DNA of 64,000 nucleotides from assembly GCA_023101885.1 (NCBI GenBank), contig JALPQD010000414.1, forward strand, positions 773,716 to 837,715, read 5' to 3'. Below are positions 32,701 to 42,024 of this stretch, piece by piece (positions within the stretch are counted from its first letter, which is position 1; every line of letters starts with the position of its first letter). The DNA is from Typhlomys cinereus. Lineage: Eukaryota; Chordata; Mammalia; Rodentia; Platacanthomyidae. Made by a program: the position numbers and the translations under genes. A model generated the notes under the pieces. The model made no database searches. It was given only the letters and a program-made list of their open reading frames with translations, and was not told where the DNA came from.

Positions 32701-33549
32701 GACAAGAGGTAAAACTCAATTTACAAAAAGGGAGGAATCCACCTAACAGCTGCCCATTTTGGATGCTAATGTGTCATTCCCCAGAGAGCAGGCTTTAGGC
32801 CTGACAACCCCCACATTTTTCGTATTTATTTTAAATAAACCATGTCCTTATCCCAGAAAACACTTTTTTTAGAGCAGTTTTCCCCACGTTGGAGCTTGTC
32901 AAACAACATGGTTGGATGAGGACGCAGCAGGTGTCAGTCGGGCTGACTGTCTCTTTCTCCTCTGCCCCCAGTTCCATTCAGCTTTGACCCCAACACAGCA
33001 GCAGGCTGGCTCTCAGTGACCGACAACCTCACCAGCGTCACCAACCATGGCTACCGGGTGCATGTGGAGAATCCCGAGCGCTTCACCTCGGCGCCCTGCC
33101 TGCTGGGCTCCTGTGTCTTCTCGAAAGGCTCCCACTCCTGGGAGGTGGACCTGGGGGGGCTGGAGAGCTGGCGCGTGGGTGTGGTGCGGATAAAGACAGA
33201 GGTCCTCATGGAAGGCCAGCCCTATAGCTGCTGCCACGACACGCGCTCCGGCTTCTGGTACTTGAGCCGCACGAAGGGCGTGGAGGGGGACCACTGCATG
33301 ACCTCAGACCAGACCCCTGTCCCGCTGCTCCAGGCCATGCCACGGCGTCTGCGCGTGGAGCTGGAGTGCGAGGAGGGTGAACTGTCCTTCTATGACGCTG
33401 ATCGCCGCTGTCACCTATACACCTTCCACGCCCTCTTCGGGGAGGTGCGGCCCTACTTCTACCTAGGGGCCATGCGGGGAGGCTCCCCCGCTCATTTTCT
33501 GCGCATCTGCCCCCTGCGCATCTCCATCAAGGAGCAGCCGGCCAGCTGA
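17290..33549 (+). CDS. TRIM35: TRIM35, whole coding region (6 exons, 496 aa)
   Basis: Coding join: 17290-17733, 24222-24317, 26884-27114, 30574-30596, 31213-31331, 32972-33549 (1491 nt, 496 residues plus TGA). Order in the protein: C3HC4 RING (C24, C27, C39, H41, C44, C47, C61, C64), B-box 2 (C104, H107, C115, D118, C123, C126, H132, H135), coiled coil about 149-257, a short basic link, then PRY-SPRY about 300-490. The length fits TRIM35, and I recognise the family by motif wording such as LCGH-type RING spacing, NHTLNNLVEKL and LECEEGELSFYD. The ATG at 17290 is chosen because it is the first in-frame ATG after an in-frame TAA at 17224-17226 and sits in a strong GCCATGG context. Known for the family: TRIM35 (HLS5/MAIR) is a RING E3 ubiquitin ligase reported to act on innate-immune signalling (IRF7, TRAF3) and to bind pyruvate kinase M2. 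No zinc ligand is lost and no frameshift is seen, so the gene looks functional. It lies head-to-head with the presumed PTK2B promoter. Confidence 0.97.
18322..18408 (-). repeat. ID-type SINE, reverse
   Basis: Reverse-strand tRNA-like wording: AAATCCAGGGTTTCATACATGC ... CACCACCGAGCTACATCTTC. Confidence 0.75.
18475..18815 (+). repeat. Rodent interspersed repeat (family X), intron 1 copy 1
   Basis: CAGGTGTCAACTTGATGGTTG start, GGTGGGTGGGACTAAGCCCTGG middle, TTGGCCAGACATGCTGGTCTGG and AGAATAAACCCGTTTCCTGAAGC end. Closely matches 22640-23075 in the same orientation. Confidence 0.8.
19020..19310 (-). repeat. Old B2-like SINE (SINE-B), reverse
   Basis: (TG)n tail, AGAGGGCACTGTGTGCCTGTG, the ATCATCCTGGATTG core and a reverse head ending TTAAACCCTGAGCCATCTTTCC. 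Has an extra 3' segment absent from SINE-A. Confidence 0.85.
20455..20690 (+). repeat. B4-like SINE
   Basis: GATGACTCAGTGGG head fused to a B1-like segment (GGTGGCGATCATCTATAACC ... GCCATGAACAACAAGAATCC) with a CA/TG-rich tail. Confidence 0.5.
22640..23075 (+). repeat. Rodent interspersed repeat (family X), intron 1 copy 2
   Basis: Longer copy of the 18475-18815 element, same orientation: CAGGTGTCAACTTGACGG, AAGGTGGGTGGGATTAGGCCC, TTGGCCAGACATGCTGGTCTGG, AAGAAAATAAAACCCC (polyadenylation-like) near the end. Confidence 0.8.
23640..23775 (+). repeat. B1-like SINE, diverged
   Basis: GGTAGGAGGATTAAAAGAGGACAG and GAGGCCAGGGTGGGCTAC preserve the B1 second half; an A-rich tail follows. Confidence 0.65.
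24222..24317 (+). CDS. TRIM35: TRIM35 coding exon 2: start of coiled coil
   Basis: 96 nt, 32 codons, residues 149-180. Acceptor ...GTTTAG|GCC and donor CAG|GTGAGT; both ends are phase 0. It encodes a charged helical stretch (AKCKNMEQVL to KHNQ) that begins the coiled coil used for TRIM antiparallel dimers. The 96-nt exon is the size typical of this position in TRIM genes. Confidence 0.95.
24318..26883 (+). other. TRIM35: TRIM35 intron 2
   Basis: 2566 bp, GTGAGT...GCAG. Unique sequence up to about 26.4 kb without recognisable exons, then an old interspersed repeat and a run of about 15 G (26727-26741). Confidence 0.9.
26430..26755 (-). repeat. Rodent interspersed repeat, reverse, plus poly-G
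   Basis: Reverse wording typical of family X (GAGATTTATTCAGCTTACGG ... GGTGGGCCTAATCCACCTC) and a run of about 15 G at 26727-26741. It ends near exon 3 of TRIM35. Confidence 0.55.
26884..27114 (+). CDS. TRIM35: TRIM35 coding exon 3: main coiled coil
   Basis: 231 nt, 77 codons, residues 181-257. Acceptor GGTGCAG|GTG and donor ATG|GTAAGG, phase 0 at both ends. The product is rich in Glu, Lys, Arg, Gln and Leu without prolines (for example EEQATLAAMAEERRQKQLL), typical of the long TRIM coiled-coil helix. The 231-nt size is the usual one for this TRIM exon. An old interspersed repeat ends about 130 bp upstream. Confidence 0.96.
27510..27665 (-). repeat. B3-like SINE, reverse
   Basis: TGTGGAGGTTAGAGGACAACG and ACTCGCTGAGCCATCTGGG on the reverse strand. 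Confidence 0.75.
28075..28330 (-). repeat. Old B2-like SINE (SINE-B), reverse
   Basis: (TG)n, CCAGAGGGTACTTCAGTGTG, GAATCATCCTGGAATC, and a decayed head AACCTTCTCCAGCCCC. Confidence 0.8.
28340..28480 (-). repeat. B1-like SINE, reverse
   Basis: GATGGGGTTTCACATATGTTTCC ... TCTCAGCTTCCCAAGTAGG ... CCATGCCCAGC, the reverse 7SL-derived order. Confidence 0.75.
28497..28790 (+). mobile_element. SINE-A copy with 10-bp target duplication
   Basis: Full element with GC-rich body; ACAAAGTGTT occurs at 28497-28506 and 28781-28790. Sits inside TRIM35 intron 3 in the sense direction. Confidence 0.9.
28860..30310 (-). mobile_element. Old L1 on the - strand, split by a SINE-B
   Basis: Reverse L1 3' end and ORF2 wording in order: CCAGCCCCTGGCAATGACCAG; TGTTTTTGCCTTTCCCTG; TTCTTTATATATTCCAGGG; ATACCATTTTCTAGAAAG; then, after the SINE-B at about 29695-30060, TCCATGTGAATTTTAAAATC. 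No open ORF2. Confidence 0.75.
29695..30060 (-). repeat. SINE-B, reverse, with expanded minisatellite tail
   Basis: A pure (TG)n of about 46 bp is followed by three copies of GCCCATGTGTATCAGAGG plus ACACTG starting at 29756, 29793 and 29840, each followed by a variable TG run, then a standard SINE-B body. The tail unit has been tandemly amplified. Confidence 0.85.
30574..30596 (+). CDS. TRIM35: TRIM35 coding exon 4: 23-nt micro-exon
   Basis: Only 23 nt between a strong polypyrimidine tract plus CAG acceptor (30571-30573) and a consensus donor CCG|GTAAGT. It encodes KHKNRKR plus two bases of the next Arg codon. The 23-nt size restores frame with exon 5 (CG|A). The resulting KHKNRKRR stretch is strongly basic and could act as a nuclear-targeting or RNA/phosphate-contacting patch; that role is inference. 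A 23-nt exon at this place is characteristic of TRIM genes. Confidence 0.93.
31213..31331 (+). CDS. TRIM35: TRIM35 coding exon 5: linker before PRY
   Basis: 119 nt. The first base completes Arg265; residues 266-304 follow (LFCTVEPEP... to VEAVEF) and the last base begins Val305. Acceptor TTCCCAG|A and donor TTTG|GTGAGC. Encodes the helical linker joining the coiled coil to the PRY domain. Intron 4 before it is short (30597-31212). Confidence 0.94.
31332..32971 (+). other. TRIM35: TRIM35 intron 5
   Basis: 1640 bp, GTGAGC...CCCCAG. The first 800 bp is unique sequence; the second half is a probable solo LTR. Confidence 0.9.
32162..32806 (-). mobile_element. Probable solo LTR (ERV-like), antisense in TRIM35 intron 5
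   Basis: About 645 bp of low-CpG sequence different from its surroundings, with TG...CA-like ends on either strand (TGTAGTCC at 32162, CCTGACA ending 32806). On the - strand a polyadenylation signal in GTGAATAAATGAG is followed by GATTCACTCAGACC, resembling an LTR R/U5 region. No gag, pol or env remains nearby and no clear target duplication was found, so boundaries and class are uncertain. Confidence 0.45.
32972..33549 (+). CDS. TRIM35: TRIM35 coding exon 6: PRY-SPRY domain and stop
   Basis: 578 coding nt after acceptor TGCCCCCAG at 32971. Encodes residues 305-496: PRY features FDPNTA and WLSVTDNLTSVT, then SPRY features GSHSWEVDLG, WRVGV and the LRVELECEEGELSFYD core, ending EQPAS. This B30.2 domain is the substrate-recognition part of the ligase. 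The stop is TGA at 33547-33549. No damage is seen. Confidence 0.97.
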
Positions 33550-35015
33550 GCTGCCCTGCATCTTCTGCTCCTCGCTGGCTCTGGTGCCCACCCTGTCTTG
33601 GCTAGACTCTGGGCTCTGCACCTCCATGCCTCTCATCCGAGTTTCCGGGCTGGGCCCAGGCACTGTCAAGACTCGCCCTCTGGATGCGAGTGTTCCCGAT
33701 TTCCCTTCCAAGATCGCTTCAGTGGTTCATTCTAGAATGGGTCACGCTGAGCTGTAGGTTGTGTGACTTTCCATAGATGAGGTCTGACCTATCAGGAAGT
33801 TTTTGCTATTGAATGAGTTTGTCACTTTCAGGCCCCAGAATCGGGGCAGCACAGGGAGGTCTCGGAGCAAGCAGGAAGCAGGGATGGTTAGTGCAGTCTT
33901 CTCAGGCTTTGCGCTCAGTGAGGTGGGCTAGGTGGTGGCCAGGCTGGCCGGGGGGCTAGTCTGCTTGTCCAGCTCCTGTCCTGGGGTGACTAGGACAAAG
34001 ACATCCTGCTGGCTTGCTTGGGGGATCCCTGATTACAGGAGGTTGGGGCTCAGGAAAGGCAGATCCCAGTCAGCTGCCGCTGCCTCGGGACTGGGCAGCC
34101 TGGCAAGAGTTAGTGAGGTTCTGGAATGTCAGTTGCAGCGAACAAGAAGCCAGCACTGGGCTCCTGCAACAGCCTTGAGGCTGGAACCAGAGCTTTGCTC
34201 GGCTGTCACCTCACGGCACTCCAAGAGATGCTGCACAGATCTCTTGGGGTCCTGCAGGGTGGGAGGCAGAGCTGCCTGGGCCCATGAGTTGGCTCCAGTT
34301 GATCTATTTATACTGCAACAATGTCCTCTGAAGTCATCCCAGATTCCCAAAGCACTTAAAAATGGTATTTTTTACCTTTCTTTTTGCTCTATCTCTCTCT
34401 GGGCCTCAGTTCCTCATCTGTGAGTGAAGGGTAGGATGGAAGACTCTGGAACTGCCAAGGGGCAGATTCCTCTGATTCATTCTCTTGGAGGTTTGAGAGG
34501 GACAGGGAACTTTTCCAGTTCAAAAGAAAAGAAGGGGAGGTCAGTGTCGCCTCCACGCTGGTCCTTGCCAGATGTGGACTGTGTTGCCCTCTGTCCCCTG
34601 GGACTTCAACCCGACTCCCCCTCCACTGTGAACATCCACTTTCCCCTTACCCATGCTTGAAGATGGTTCTAATCTTCAGCTCACTGTGCCCCAGGGTGTG
34701 GCGTCCCACCTTCTGCCTGTACCTTCATTTCAAGTGGAATGTCTTTGTAAACAAATTACTGCTCATACTGTTGGTTACAAATGGGCATGCACACCAGTTA
34801 CATAACAGTGACACAAGGACTGGGTGGGACAGTCAGGGTGACACAGGACAACTTGTGAGTTCAGATGCTCAGGTGCAAGGCACTCTGGGAACCGGGCAGA
34901 TTCAAGAGCATGCACCTTTTAATTATAAGTTCAGTCCATCATGTGCTTTCTATATGATAGGCCTGAAACTACTTTGTTGTTACAGTTAAGCTTAAAATGT
35001 TTTTAATGTAATACA
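33550..35015 (+). other. TRIM35: TRIM35 3' UTR candidate
   Basis: Non-repetitive sequence directly after the TRIM35 stop, without splice context for another gene. I find no canonical AATAAA before the next repeats; the variant AATACA at 35010-35015 is the only signal-like hexamer near the end. The 3' end is therefore a guess. Open frames in this stretch (for example 33932-34423) have no recognisable protein features. Confidence 0.4.
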
Positions 35016-35082
35016 GTATTTTCAATAGTCTAGGTCTCCTTCAAAAACATTTTTTTAAAAAAAGACTCACTTTCTGTTTATT

Positions 35083-35084
35083 CT

Positions 35085-35122
<38 letters not shown>
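35083..35122 (+). repeat. (TG)n microsatellite
   Basis: About 40 bp of TG repeat followed by GAGAGTGAG. Confidence 0.95.
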
Positions 35123-35123
<1 letters not shown>

Positions 35124-35794
35124 AGTGAGAAGGGAGGTCAGGATAACTTTGGGAGTTGATTCCTGCCTTCCTCCTTGTCTGTATTGTTTTTGTCAGAGTG
35201 CTCCACTCTGGGCTGGAATTTCCAGACCATCCTCTTGTGACACCTCCTGTCTCACTGCTGAGACCCCGTGTGTGGACATGCTTTAATTTTCACTGGTATG
35301 CACCTAGAAGTAAGTTTTCTGGATTATTATTGCCAAGCTGTCCCATGTCGCTACCCTGTTCCCTGTTCCCATCAGGTTTGGATGTTGCCACTTGTGTTTC
35401 TGTTTTCTTATGTATGCATCTCCTAAGAATGACTTGTATCTGGTTTGTCTTGTATTTCCATGGAGGCTGGCGACGAGTCTCTCTGCTAGAAAGAGAGATA
35501 GGAGGGGGATAAGCAGTAAGTTACTCATCCTTTCAATTGTAAGACTTATGTCAAAGTCTCTGTTGGATGTATAACTTATAAAACTTGCCTCTCTTTCTGT
35601 GAGTTGTTTTTTTACCTTCTTGATGATGGCCTTTGAAACTTTAAATTTTAGGCACTGAATTTGTTCTCCTTTATTACATGTCTAGAAAGCATTCACTGCT
35701 ACCCTTAAACCCATATGTCCTGTATTCGAATGTGATCACCGACTGGCTGAACAGCTCTGTGCCGTAATTGGCCTGGCTCTTCCTGGAAATGTGA

Positions 35795-36055
35795 ACAGGG
35801 CTGGAGAGACAGCTTAGGGGTTAAGACTGTCTTAAACAAGCAGAAGACCTGAGTTTGGATCCCAGGTTCCAGGTAAAAATGCCAGGCAGAAAAGCCTGAG
35901 ACCTCTTCCAGCTCTTGTGGGCAGAGCCTGGGAAATCCCAGAGCAAAGCAAGAGGGAGGTTGAAGCAATCCAGGATGATTCTGGAAGTTACTCTTGGTCT
36001 TCCGCCAGGACACACAGTGCCCTCTGATACACACACACACACACACACATATATT
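35795..36055 (+). repeat. SINE-B, forward
   Basis: GGGCTGGAGAGACAGCTTAGG head, GAAGACCTGAGTTTGGATCCC B-box region, AATCCAGGATGATTCTGG core, ACACAGTGCCCTCTG and a (CA)n tail. Shows that SINE-A and SINE-B share the whole head and most of the body. Confidence 0.85.
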
Positions 36056-37029
36056 TTTTAAAGATGAAAATAGACATCTTTTTACTCCAAGTAAGGCACA
36101 GACATAGACCCCGGAAGTAGTTCCATCCACTTTAGTGAACCAGTGACTTGACCAACACGGCTTACAGGAGCATGGATGACTCAAAGGATCTGTATCACCT
36201 TAAAACCCACCCCAGCCTGGGTGCAGAGTTAGGAAAACTGTCATTAGAGTTCACTGGTGGAAGTTCACCAGAGTCTCTCCCCCAAATATTGTTCACTGTA
36301 TCCCTCAGGGATGGGCCTCAGGAATCTTTAGTTCTTTGAGCTTCCTGAGTCTTGTGAGTTTCGAGAGCCTAGTCTCTTGAGGAAAAAGCTCTGGACAGCC
36401 ACACCAGGGTGTTTCTCTCAAAGATGGTCCTTGCAAAGCCAGCCTTGTAAGATTGTAGTCGGCTTGAGGAATTCTTGCTGGCTGGCGCTCTTACTCAACT
36501 TTTGCTATACATAGAGAAGCAGATGTAGAAAGACTGACAGCTGCCTGTGCAGTTCAGTAGTGTGTGAGGTGTGTGAGGTACAGCAGGTGGACAAGGAGCA
36601 ACACAATCCTGCAGTGACAGGGATACATTGCAAGATGATATCTCAGCGTTAGCAAGGGATTAGTGACTGTCTTTGTTGGGGTTATACATTATGGGTCGGG
36701 AAATACATCCTTGGAAGTGCCACCAAATACTGGCATCATCTGGGGCAGGAACAAGGGACAGGAGACTTGCAATCCAGACGATGCCAGATTGCCCTGTGGT
36801 GATGAATGAACGATTGTGATGGGTGGGGACCCTGTGCCTGAATGTCCAGCTCTTGCAAATAGCACAGGGTAGTGACATCTGTCTCGGGCTGTTGGGAGAT
36901 CCAGTGAGGCCTTAATTGTGATTCCCCAAATGGATAAATCCCAGTGAAAAGTAAGGAGATGGAAAATGTAAGTTACTTCAGGAGGCACATGTTTCTTCAA
37001 AGCTTTCCTTGGATTTAAAAAAGAAATTA

Positions 37030-37262
37030 TTTCATTTGTGTGTGTATCAAAGGACACTGTGTGTCCCTGTGGAAGACTTGAGGGTGACTTCCAGAATCAT
37101 CCTGGATTGCTCCTACCTTTTTTTTTTTTTTGCTTCATTCAGGGATTTCCCAGGCTCTGCCCACCAAGGCCAGAAATGCAAGCCGCCACTATTTCTACCT
37201 AGCATTTTTACATGAACCTGGGATCGAACTCAGGACCATAACCCCCGAGCCATCTCTCCAAC
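37030..37262 (-). repeat. SINE-B, reverse
   Basis: TATCAAAGGACACTGTGTG, AATCATCCTGGATTGC, poly-T, and head remnant CCCCGAGCCATCTCTCC. Confidence 0.8.
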
Positions 37263-37279
37263 AAGGATGTTATATATAA

Positions 37280-37400
37280 AATTTAGGTAGGGCTAGTGGT
37301 ACAGACATGTAATCCCAGCTACTTGAGAGGTGAATTGCAAGTCCAAGGCCTGCCTGGCCTACAGAGTGAGTTCAAGACCAACATGAGCAACTTAGACTCT
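37280..37400 (+). repeat. B1-like SINE
   Basis: GGGCTAGTGGTACAGACATG, TAATCCCAGCTACTTGAG, CCTGGCCTACAGAGTGAG. Confidence 0.75.
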
Positions 37401-37918
37401 GTGTCAACCTGAAAAGTTAGAAGGTGCTGGGAATGTAGTTCAGTGGAAGAACACTTGCTAAGGTGCCTGAAGCCCTGCCTTCTAGTCCCACTGCTGAGAG
37501 AAAAAGTGGTGTTTGGGAAGATAGAGTGTTGTAATAAAAACAGGTTTCGAAGTGAAACGTACAAACTTGTAACATACAAAAGACAAGCAAGAGCGTGTCT
37601 CTAATTGGCGTGCATTTGACTACATAATCTGTTTATATGGGTATAAAATGCCAAAGGTACAAAATGTTCTAGAACAATTTCTTCTACATGTTCTGCTCTC
37701 CTCCTTGTTCTTAATCCATGTGATCACTTTTCTTTGTAATCTTTCCAGAGATGTTATGCATGTCACATGCCCTGTTGATGAGTATGTGCTACACACACAC
37801 ACACACACACACATATGCATGCACACTGTAACTTAAAAACAGATTGCCTCAACTTTTATCTCTTCACAGCCAAATCAGGAGAAAAAGCCCAAAGGATAGA
37901 TACTAGTAGAATAATCTC

Positions 37919-38095
37919 ACAGTTGGTGAGATGGCTTAGAGGGTAAAGGTGCTTGGGGCCAGGCCTGATGAACTGAATATGATTTCCAGAACCCTCATGG
38001 TAGAAGAAGAGAAATGACTCCTTCAAGTTGCCTTGTGACTTCCACATGCCAATGTGACACATTCATCTCTTCCCCAAAATAGATAAATGTAAAAT
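37919..38095 (+). repeat. B3-like SINE, forward
   Basis: GTTGGTGAGATGGCTTAGAGG head; CCTTGTGACTTCCACATGCC; tail AGATAAATGTAAAATAA. Confidence 0.8.
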
Positions 38096-39554
38096 AATTA
38101 ATTTCCTCGGGGGCAAACTCGTTGTGGGTATTTTCACACAATCAGTTCAATTGGTGGGTTTCACACTTTGTTTAAACAATGCACCTTAGGGTTTTAAAAC
38201 AGAAAAGCTAAGACCTTCTAAATCCAAAACTCAAGAAATATTGTAAAAAAATTTTTCTTACCCTGGTATCTACTGGTTAATAGGTTGAGATGTGCTGTGA
38301 GGTGGAACAGTTTGGGTTTCAAATTGTGACTCAACCGATGTGTGACCTTAGGAGAGTGACTTGACTTCTCTGTGCCTTAGTTTAGTCAGGTTAGGAAAAG
38401 ATCCAACCTTTTATAGTGGTTGTGAGATTTCCAGTGAGCCAATGCTCAGGGCAAATTTACTGCTGTTTGGCCTGACCCTGATAATTCAACAGCTGGGCAC
38501 TTTTCAACTCTTCTGGAAACAAGGACACATGGACACTTACCTGTGTCATTTCTGGTTCTACCATCTTGTGACCCATACATAGTTCATGTCTCCAAGAGTC
38601 AGTATCCTGTCTAGAAGGGGCTGCTGATTTAGGATGCTGTGCCCAGCCAATCTTCAGGAATCTGGGTGAGGCACAGGAGCTGTTCTTCCTGTTCTGAGTC
38701 TGGAGGTAACCAAAAGACAAAGAATTACCATGTTTTTTGCCCAGCACAGAATAACCTAGAAGGTGCAGCTCTTGAGAAATCATGAAGTTAGTGATCAGAT
38801 TGTGCATGACAAAATTATTGTCAGCTCCTGTGATGGCATGTGTGTGTGTGTAAGTGTGCATGTGTACCTGTATAGATGTGTGTGTGCATGTGTGTAAGTG
38901 TGCATGTGCAAGTGTGCATGTGTCTGTATATGTGTGTAAGTGCATGCGTTGTCTGTATATGTGTGTATGTGCATGTATGAGTGTGTGTTTAGATATGTCA
39001 GATGCTGCCTCATGCCACCCGAAGAGGTCATTCCCAAAGCAGTGAGTTTGTCTGTATTGAACAAAGATCCTTGTTAGTGATGAGATTCACGTGGCGTGCT
39101 CCTTTTCCTCAGTCAGACAGAAGAAGGGTTTCAACCGTGCTGGCAGATAGGGTGCAGGGAAGCATTCCTGCTCTGGGTGTCATGTGTCCTTGTTTGCAAT
39201 TGTCATTTGGGTGGGCTTCTGCCAGGGAGCTGGCAGAGGAACATGGGAGATGTGGTTTCTATGGTTACAGGGTGGCTGGGATTTGTATAATGTAGTTCTG
39301 AGAACAGACAGTCTGGGAACACCGAGGACAAGGGGAACATAAGCAGTACATGGTAACCAGTTAAGTCTGGGGAGTCAGACTCTACCTCATCCCTCTCACG
39401 TTAGAATCTGTACCCTCTTGATTCTCTGGGTCCCAAGGTTGCATGGAGCCCTGGAAAAGAGGGAGGCAGAGCATGAACAGAACCTCCGCAAGGTAGCAAA
39501 ACTCAATATACACATTGGGGCTCAACCAGTACTGTCCCTCTCTGTCGAGAGAAC

Positions 39555-39900
39555 CTCCCTGTTAGGGCTGGGAAGGGGGCTCCATAGGGTGAGGCACTTA
39601 CCACACAAGCATATGAACACTAGGTGGGCCTGGTCGCCACCCCTCATCCCAGCAATCAAGAGGCACACAGAGAATCCGCAGGCCACGCTGGCTAGCTAGC
39701 TTCAGCATTTGATAAGCTCTGGGTTCAATTGAGAGACCCTAAGTAAAGTCAAAGTAAATGAAGTAGAAAGCAACAGAGGAAGACAAATGATGTCAACTTT
39801 GGGCCTTCTTATGCACATACATGCAAATACATATGTGCCCATGTGTCTGCATACATGCAAATGTGTATACACACATGTACACTACATACCACGTATACAC
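39555..39900 (+). repeat. B4-like composite SINE
   Basis: GCTGGGAAGGGGGCTCCATAGG head, CATCCCAGCAATCAAGAGG B1-like part, and a CA/TG-rich tail. Confidence 0.6.
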
Positions 39901-41204
39901 ACACATCCTCCCTGTTTACTTGTAAAACATTCCTGCTATGTTCTCTGTCGTAATCTTCATAGGTAAGAGACTGGTGGAGTCATGTGACTAACCAGTCACA
40001 CAGCCAGACTCAAACCCAGATCTCCCAGCATTCCCATCTCTGGATCTCTAATCTTGGGCTTCTCCGCTGGTCAGTTTGGAGGGATGCCTGTTAAAGAGAA
40101 GAAAGCCTTAGGAATACTTGAAGTTGGCGGACCAGAAGCTGCAGCTGCTTGGTTTCCGGCTCCAGTGGTACTTGCAGGCCACAGGCACAGCCTGGAAAAG
40201 AGCAGGTGAGAGCAGCATGAAACATGCAGGACAGGAGTCATTGGCTTATGGCTCTTGTTGAGAAGTCATTAGCATAGCAACTGTGGAGGCCACGGGAGTT
40301 GAAGCGATCAGCTGGAATGAAGCATATTAAAGTAGGGAAGGATCAAATCTTGGGGAATGCTGACCCCCTTCAGAGGTGCTGAGGGTCTGAGTCGAGATGG
40401 AAAGATGGAGACAGGCTGAGACCAGACCCAAGGAAGGTAGCGCAACAGCGGCAGCAGCGGTGAGAGAGCTGTGAGACAGGTAAGTTAAATGGAGGCTGCC
40501 TTGGGCCAAGGCAGCATGTACAGCTCGCAGCCCTTGACCCAACCAGTCCTAAGACCATCAAAGATGAGAAGAGGAAATACCGCCAGCAAGAGTGATGAGC
40601 GCCCAGCATGAGGAGAATAGGGGGACTGTCTTGGCTGTCCTGAGGAGCAAGACTTGTCCCTGCAGGCCAAGCCCGCTGTCCCGCCCTCTCAGCTCCCGAG
40701 GTTCAAGTGATGGACATTTTCGTTCCACCAAGGTGTTCTTGATGGCTCTCAAGTCCTCCTCGTTCTGGTCCTCCGCTCGCCAAGAACCTGGTCTCAGCGG
40801 CGGGAGTCAAAGGCAGAATCCTGCCCTGGGACACGGAAGGTGTCACTATGAGGATGAACAGCTTGTTGAGTGGACGCATACAAGGACTTTAAGGCTAAAC
40901 CTGAGCCAAGTGGGCTTCAGCCATGCTACTTCACCTGGAAATCATCTGCATTCAATTGGGAGAGCCCTTGTCAATAATCACATGACAATCCTGCCATCAC
41001 AACAATTGTCACCATCACTTCCAAGGACCTTGAGATGGTAGGCAGTGTCCCGAAGACTTGTAATGCAGCATTGCTTGTCGCTGCCATCTTAAATCTTTGG
41101 CATTTTCTTCGATTGGCAGTACTCACTTAGACATACGATAGGAAGAAAATTCTTTCAAAAAGCAACTAAAGCACAGCACTACACTGAATTTTATTTTATT
41201 TTCA

Positions 41205-41390
41205 TCGTACTGGAATTGAGCCAAGGGTCTCATGTGTGCTGGGCAGTGTTCTGTACTGGAGTTGTATCCTCAGCCCTTGCTCTTGTAATTCCAGTCAGGG
41301 TCTCTTCTAGATGACTTGAATTTGAGACCCTCCTGTGTCAATTCCAGTCCCAATCTAGGATTACAGGCATGCTCTACCATGTCTGAATGA
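41205..41390 (-). repeat. ID plus B1 remnants, reverse
   Basis: GGAATTGAGCCAAGGGTCTC ... GTTGTATCCTCAGCCCTTGC and then GGATTACAGGCATGCTC. Confidence 0.55.
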
Positions 41391-41832
41391 ATTCAATTGT
41401 AAAGCAAGCATAAAACTTCACTGAAATTTTGATGGGAACAAGCAGACACAATACCAAATATGCAGACATTTGGTTTAAAAATCGAAGAGATGATTTTAAT
41501 TTGATTTGAAATAATAAGGTGGATCAAAAATATTTTAGGGAAATAATCCTGTTGCTAAGATCATGTCTAAAGAGATAGTTAGCTGTTAGGACAAGAAACT
41601 AGGTGCGAAAAATCAATTTTTGTTTGTTAAAAATATAAACTGGGAAGAGTTGGAAAAAATCCAATAACCAAGAGTAGAGGAGGCTGAATGATCCATATGC
41701 TGGGAAGTTTTGAAATTGTTGAAATTTTCCAAGCTAGGAGGAAATGCTTACTCAACTGAAGCATAAACCTAGTAATTATAATGCACTTCCAAATTGTAAT
41801 GTTTTTTTGAATAGTCAATATGATACTTACGG

Positions 41833-42024
41833 GCTTTCTTTTCTTTCTTTTTCTTTCTCTCTCTCTTTTTTTCTTTCTCTTTCTCTCTTTCTTCTATTTC
41901 TTCCCCTCCCCTCCCTTCTTCTCCTGTCCTCCCTCCTTCCCCTTCTTTCTCTCTCCTTCCTTCCCTCCCTTCTGCTTTTCCTCCTTTCCTTCCTTCCTCC
42001 CTCTATTCCTCCCGTCCTCTCCCT
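41833..42024 (+). repeat. Polypyrimidine tract
   Basis: About 190 bp almost entirely C and T on the + strand with very few interruptions. A long homopurine-homopyrimidine duplex of this type can form H-DNA under strain; the open frames across it are artefacts. Confidence 0.95.

Noticed and set aside
33932..34423. 163-codon open frame after TRIM35
   Set aside because: Lies in the presumed 3' UTR, low complexity of motifs, no recognisable family.
38457..38945. 162-codon - strand open frame rich in His and Thr
   Set aside because: Its N-terminal half is a CA/TG-rich microsatellite-like stretch; the rest has no known motif.
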